From contig NZ_CP017886.1 of NCBI RefSeq assembly GCF_001874645.1, positions 1,736,001-1,800,000 of the forward strand: a stretch of 64,000 nucleotides of DNA, given 5' to 3'. This DNA comes from Pseudomonas frederiksbergensis (GTDB taxonomy: Bacteria; Pseudomonadota; Gammaproteobacteria; Pseudomonadales; Pseudomonadaceae). The translations under genes and the position numbers were made by a program. The notes below the pieces were generated by a model that was given only the letters and a program-made list of their open reading frames with translations, was not told the DNA's origin and did not search any database. This document shows, in pieces, positions 60,067-64,000 of the stretch. Every line of letters starts with the position of its first letter. Position 1 is the first letter of the stretch.

Positions 60067-62532
60067 ATGAACACAGTATCGATTTACCGTGATGGCGAAG
60101 CCGTGCCCGTCATTCGGCCCGCTCGCCCTCATTTGCTACGGCGGCGCGCCACAATGGCTTTGCTGCTGACCAATGCACTGATAGTGCTCGACGCCCAGGG
60201 CGATCCTTTGTTGCTGGCGGCGTTCGACACCCACACGCTGTTGCAGCGAGGCATCGATCCGGCGCTGGCGACTTCGCTGATGCAAGCGCCGCGCTTCACC
60301 GCTGGACGGCACCCGGTGACGCTGTCCGTCAACGGTCAGCGCCAGGGTCGCGTGGACGTCACGTTCAATCGCGAAGGAGCGTTGTGCTTCGATCGTCCCC
60401 TGCTCGATGCGGCCAACCTGAATGTGCCCGATCGCCTGCTGGACGATGGCCCGTGTAACGACTTTCTTGCCAGCTCGCCGCAGACCGTCATCGAATCGGA
60501 CCCGGCCAACCTGGCCCTGTCGCTGATCGTACCCACTGACGCGATACGCCCGACTGCCCGTGATTTTACCGGCTATCAAACCGGTGGCTTCGCCGGCATG
60601 CTCAATTACGATGTCACCGGCTCGCACAGCCGTTATGGCGATCAGTCCAGTCAATACGCCTCGGCCAACACCGAGGTTGGGTTCAATGCCGGCGACTGGA
60701 TCGTGCGCAGTCGTCAGGTGCAAACCTGGCAGGACGACGTCTCCCGCACAACGCATATCGCGGCCTATGCCCAACGTACCTTCGCCAGTCACGAAGCGGT
60801 GCTGCAGGCGGGTCAGATCAACCTCTACAACCCGGTGCTGGCCGGCGCGCAGATCACCGGCGTGCAAGTGCTGAATGAGCAGGCACTGCAAGTCGAAGGA
60901 CAAAGCGCGGTCATCGAAGGCATCGCCAACAGTCAGGCACAGGTCGAAGTCCGGCAGAACGGTTCGTTGATCCACTCCACGGTGGTGCCCGCCGGTCCGT
61001 TTGCGCTGACCAATGTGCGGCGCCTCAACACCCGCTCCGACGTGGAAGTCACCGTCAAGGAAGCCGATGGCAGCGAACGCCGCTTTACCGTGCCGGCGGC
61101 GATGCTCGGCATCGGTTTGCCGGCGCCCGGCTATTCGCTGGCGGCCGGTCGGGTGCGCAGTATTGGCGATGAACAGGGCAGCGATCCGTGGGTGATCAGC
61201 GGCGGCTGGAGCGGTGCGATCCACCCGCAGGTGTTGTTGAGTGCCGGCGTGACCGGTGCCGCCGACTATCGTGCGATAGGTGCGGGCGTGGGTCTGTTGC
61301 CGTCGCCCGTTACCCAGGTGCAAACCACACTGACGGGCGCCGACGCCAGTGGCAGGCAATCCAGTCAAGGGTATCAGGCTGACCTGAGCATCTCGCACCG
61401 TTTAAGCGATCAATGGGCGCTCAATGCCGGCAGTTCCTACCGGACCCTGGGTTACCGCGAACTGGAAGACGCGGTGTTCGACAACACCACCGACGACAAC
61501 AAGTCCCGTTATCGCGACCAACAAAGCGCCGCGCTGTCGTGGTCCCATCCGTGGCTCGGTGCCTTCAGCGGCGGCATCAGTCAGTCAAACTCATTCGATG
61601 GCCAAAACAGCAGCCGCGCCCTCGCCTCCTGGGGCACCAACATCGGTGGTGTGTCGGTCTCGGCGACCGCCGAATGGCAAGTCAGCGGAGCGAACCGCAA
61701 CGATGACAGCGTCTATGTAAATCTCAGCATTCCTTTGGGTGAGAACCGTCGGGCGCGTACGTGGGTGCGCAGTTCCGATGGCGAATACCGCAGCGGCGTG
61801 GGCTTGAGTGAGCAGATCAACGATCAACTGGCTTACCGGGTCGGCGTTGAACACGACACCCGCGACAGGCAGGTGCAATCCACGGCCGGCGTTTCACTGC
61901 TGCCGCGCTACACCCAACTGGACCTGAACTACACCCGCGCCGATGCCGATCGCTCCAGCTATCAGGCCAGTGCCCGTGGCGGCGCCGTGCTGCATGGCGG
62001 TGGCTTGACACTGTCGCCTTATCCCGTGGCCGACACCTTTGCCCTGCTCTCGGTGGGCGACATGGGCGCCATCAAGGTCACGACCCCGAGCGGCCCGGTC
62101 TGGACCGACTGGCAAGGTCAGGCGGTCATCCCGCAGGTGGCGGCTTACGGTCGCAGCCCGGTGGAAGTCGACACCAAAACCCTGCCGCGTAACGCCGATA
62201 TCAGCAACGGCCTGGCCGTGATTTCCGCCGGACGCGGTGCCGTCGACAAGGTCGAGTTCGGTGTCTCCATGACCCGCCGTGCCTTGCTCAAAGTCACCAC
62301 CGCCAACGGCGCGCCGCTGCCCCGCGGCGCCGCCGTGAATACCGAGGATGGCGAGTTCGTCACCCTGGTTCAGGAAGGCGGACTGGTGTTTTTGCCCAAC
62401 GTCCTCGACACCCGTGCGCTGTTTATCAAAGCGCCAGGACTGGAACGTTGCGAATTGCGTTTCGAGCTGCCGGCGGACGCCGACCCCAACGCGTACTACG
62501 AAACCGCCCCCGCCAAGTGCCGAGCCCTTTGA
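60067..62532 (+). CDS. Outer membrane fimbrial usher
   Basis: An 821-residue usher forming the outer-membrane pore through which the fimbria is assembled. A signal-like segment (RRRATMALLLTNALIVLDAQG) is followed by the N-terminal domain (about 45-130; FTAGRHPVTLSVNGQRQG), a 24-strand barrel with a plug (VQVRQNG-type IEGIANSQAQVEVRQNG, about 275-345) and C-terminal domains. It is somewhat different from standard FimD/PapC ushers. The start is uncertain: ATG 60067 or GTG 60058, neither with a strong ribosome site. Confidence 0.88.
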   Translation: MNTVSIYRDGEAVPVIRPARPHLLRRRATMALLLTNALIVLDAQGDPLLLAAFDTHTLLQRGIDPALATSLMQAPRFTAGRHPVTLSVNGQRQGRVDVTFNREGALCFDRPLLDAANLNVPDRLLDDGPCNDFLASSPQTVIESDPANLALSLIVPTDAIRPTARDFTGYQTGGFAGMLNYDVTGSHSRYGDQSSQYASANTEVGFNAGDWIVRSRQVQTWQDDVSRTTHIAAYAQRTFASHEAVLQAGQINLYNPVLAGAQITGVQVLNEQALQVEGQSAVIEGIANSQAQVEVRQNGSLIHSTVVPAGPFALTNVRRLNTRSDVEVTVKEADGSERRFTVPAAMLGIGLPAPGYSLAAGRVRSIGDEQGSDPWVISGGWSGAIHPQVLLSAGVTGAADYRAIGAGVGLLPSPVTQVQTTLTGADASGRQSSQGYQADLSISHRLSDQWALNAGSSYRTLGYRELEDAVFDNTTDDNKSRYRDQQSAALSWSHPWLGAFSGGISQSNSFDGQNSSRALASWGTNIGGVSVSATAEWQVSGANRNDDSVYVNLSIPLGENRRARTWVRSSDGEYRSGVGLSEQINDQLAYRVGVEHDTRDRQVQSTAGVSLLPRYTQLDLNYTRADADRSSYQASARGGAVLHGGGLTLSPYPVADTFALLSVGDMGAIKVTTPSGPVWTDWQGQAVIPQVAAYGRSPVEVDTKTLPRNADISNGLAVISAGRGAVDKVEFGVSMTRRALLKVTTANGAPLPRGAAVNTEDGEFVTLVQEGGLVFLPNVLDTRALFIKAPGLERCELRFELPADADPNAYYETAPAKCRAL

Positions 62533-62542
62533 GGATGATTTC

Positions 62543-63685
62543 ATGAACCTGTACCGCTGCTTGCTGGTGACCCTCGCGCCTTTGGCACTGAGCGGATTCA
62601 CGCCGTTCGCCTGGGCGTCTGCCGACGACTGTCAGTTCAACCTGAGCCAGCCCGTACTCGATTACGGACTGATGAACCGGGCGATACGCTCCGATTCAGC
62701 ACCGGAACGAAACCTCGGCGAGCGTCAGCTGAGTCTGAACCTGAGTTGCTCAACACCCGTCGACCTGAGTGTGTTTTATCGAGCCATGGCCGCGACGGCC
62801 AAGCGCTTCCACTTTGCCGAACTCGGCAGCTATCAGATGCGGATTCGCGATGCGGTGCTCGATGGTCAGGCGGTAGAGATTGGATTGATTGCTGGTGTCG
62901 GTCAGCCGCCCGCGGAAACGGGCTCGAACCTGATCTGGCGACCGGACCACGGGGTGGTTCCCATAAAGGCCGGCGTGCCGCTGCAAGGCCGCAGTTTCTC
63001 GGCGCAGCTTGAGGTGACGGCGTGGGTCCAGGAGCACGGCATGCAGGTGCGTGACGCGGTGAGCTGGGAGGCCAGCGGCGTGTTCGACGCCGTCGCTGCC
63101 GGGCGTACCCGCGAGGCGACACTGCGCGCCCGTTTCGCCCCGGCGGCCTGCGAACCGGTGCTGTCCAACGGCGGCGTGGTCGACTTCGGCAAGCTGTCCA
63201 AAAACGATCTGAACCCTGACAAGAGCACGCGCCTACCGCCCCGATCCTTGACATTAAGGGTGGGCTGCGACGCACCCACGGCTTTCGCCTTGATCATGCA
63301 CGACAACCGCTCGGGCTCGGCGACGGTCAACAGCGAGATTTACTACGGCCTCGGCACCGACAGCCGCAACAACAAGATCGGCCTGTATTCGCTGAACGTC
63401 GACCCGGCGAATGCCAGCGCCGACAGCTTCGCGCGCCTCTACCGAACCGATTCCACCACCGGTGGCGTGGCCTGGAGCACGGCCAGCGCCAGCCCGATTC
63501 CCATCGGTCAAAACAGTTACCTGGCCTTTACCGACAGCGCCGGCAGCAACGCGGGCCCGGTGATGATCCAGAACCTCAGCACTCGCGTCACCGTCGACGC
63601 CGTTATCGCGCCCACCAACAGCCTCGACCTGAGCACGGCCATCGACCTCGATGGCGCGGGGACGATCGAGATTATTTATCTGTAA
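62543..63685 (+). CDS. Two-domain DUF1120 protein, candidate tip adhesin
   Basis: A 380-residue exported protein, start MNLYRCLLVTLAPL, signal peptide ending AWA-SA. The N-terminal domain (about 25-190) has its own paired cysteines (DDCQFNLSQPVLDYG, LNLSCSTP). The C-terminal domain (about 195-380) is a DUF1120 pilin: APAACEPVLSNGGVVDFGK, RVGCDAP and terminal IEIIYL. A donor-strand-like N-terminal extension is missing at the domain start. This is the layout of a tip adhesin. It begins 10 bp after the usher. Confidence 0.8.
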   Translation: MNLYRCLLVTLAPLALSGFTPFAWASADDCQFNLSQPVLDYGLMNRAIRSDSAPERNLGERQLSLNLSCSTPVDLSVFYRAMAATAKRFHFAELGSYQMRIRDAVLDGQAVEIGLIAGVGQPPAETGSNLIWRPDHGVVPIKAGVPLQGRSFSAQLEVTAWVQEHGMQVRDAVSWEASGVFDAVAAGRTREATLRARFAPAACEPVLSNGGVVDFGKLSKNDLNPDKSTRLPPRSLTLRVGCDAPTAFALIMHDNRSGSATVNSEIYYGLGTDSRNNKIGLYSLNVDPANASADSFARLYRTDSTTGGVAWSTASASPIPIGQNSYLAFTDSAGSNAGPVMIQNLSTRVTVDAVIAPTNSLDLSTAIDLDGAGTIEIIYL

Positions 63686-63768
63686 CACCTGAACCAACCC
63701 TGCCGAACCCGGGGCGCACTCAAGCGCCCTGGGCCAGTCGGGAAAACAACCATAGAAGTGAGTAAAAA

Positions 63769-64000
63769 ATGAAGAAGTACTTTGCAGCAATTTCCGCCAC
63801 CGCCCTGATCAGCATTGCGCCTTATGCCCTGGCGGCTTCAAGCACTGACCTGACCGTCACCGGCACCATCACGCCGGCGGCTTGCATGCCGAGCTTTTCC
63901 AATGGAGGCGTGATCGACCTTGGAAAAATACAAGCGAAGGACCTCAAGCTGACCACACACACGACACTAGCAACGACGCGTATGGAGTTAACCGTAGTTT
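63769..64000 (+). CDS. DUF1120 fimbrial subunit, fifth gene (3' end outside window)
   Basis: The first 77 codons of another DUF1120 subunit. Signal peptide MKKYFAAISATALISIAPYA ends ALA-AS; the mature start SSTDLTVTGTITPAAC and the motif FSNGGVIDLGK are close to the first two copies. It follows the adhesin by 83 bp. A GGGCGC/GCGCCC hairpin (63712-63729) stands in that gap without a T tract. Confidence 0.85.
   Translation, partial: MKKYFAAISATALISIAPYALAASSTDLTVTGTITPAACMPSFSNGGVIDLGKIQAKDLKLTTHTTLATTRMELTVV

Overview
The window is a high-GC gammaproteobacterial chromosome segment that reads as Pseudomonas, most likely the P. fluorescens group. The evidence is the protein sequences themselves (RplS, TrmD, Ffh, PurL, ValS, HupN-type HU), the gene neighbourhoods, DUF3509 (a Pseudomonas-type family), and eleven inverted-repeat doublets of the Pseudomonas REP/REPIN kind. 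No tRNA, rRNA, CRISPR array, prophage or insertion sequence was seen.

Layout. 1-9.9 kb: recJ (cut by the window edge), yaeQ, a CaiB/BaiF CoA-transferase overlapping a periplasmic solute-binding-like gene, DUF3509, thrC-hom (threonine synthesis), dsbC and xerD. 10.2-13.8 kb: the ribosome/SRP block rpsP-rimM-trmD-rplS and ffh. 14-22 kb: a CcsA-type membrane protein, a CorC-type transporter-like protein, an MHS-family MFS transporter, purT, a frameshifted VUT-family gene, DUF1289, gamma carbonic anhydrase, two NUDIX hydrolases and an L,D-transpeptidase. 22.1-29.7 kb: a complete N-acetylglucosamine PTS locus nagQ-nagA-nagB(II)-nagF-nagE, with two matching operator-like sites in front of it. 29.7-36.4 kb: a structured non-coding stretch, a YqfO-like gene, purL and mltF. 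36.4-44.9 kb: minus-strand lptF-lptG and lepA-lepB-rnc-era-recO-pdxJ. 45-54 kb: pepA-holC-small gene-valS, rlmF, hupN, yejK and a membrane-anchored glutaredoxin. 54-56.8 kb: GST-like, GIY-YIG, NTF2-like and response-regulator genes. 57.1-64 kb: a chaperone-usher fimbrial operon made of DUF1120 subunits, still open at the window end.

Genes that work together: hom and thrC act in successive threonine steps. NagE/NagF import and phosphorylate GlcNAc, NagA deacetylates GlcNAc-6-P, the SIS-domain enzyme converts GlcN-6-P, and NagQ is the likely repressor. LptF/LptG are the LPS-export permeases. Rnc, Era and LepA serve ribosome maturation and translation, next to the signal peptidase LepB.

Most noteworthy: (i) the DUF1120 fimbrial operon with a two-domain candidate tip adhesin and a divergent orphan response regulator; (ii) apparent loss of the DUF4845 gene that normally sits between lepB and rnc, with a possible 3' remnant; (iii) a gene order that seems to join chromosomal blocks that are apart in P. 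aeruginosa PAO1; (iv) a one-base frameshift in a G7 tract of the VUT gene; (v) a roughly 400-bp structured intergenic element at 29.94-30.34 kb; (vi) a tandem second IIB domain in NagE that has lost its cysteine position. Family and comparative statements come from memory; no search was run.
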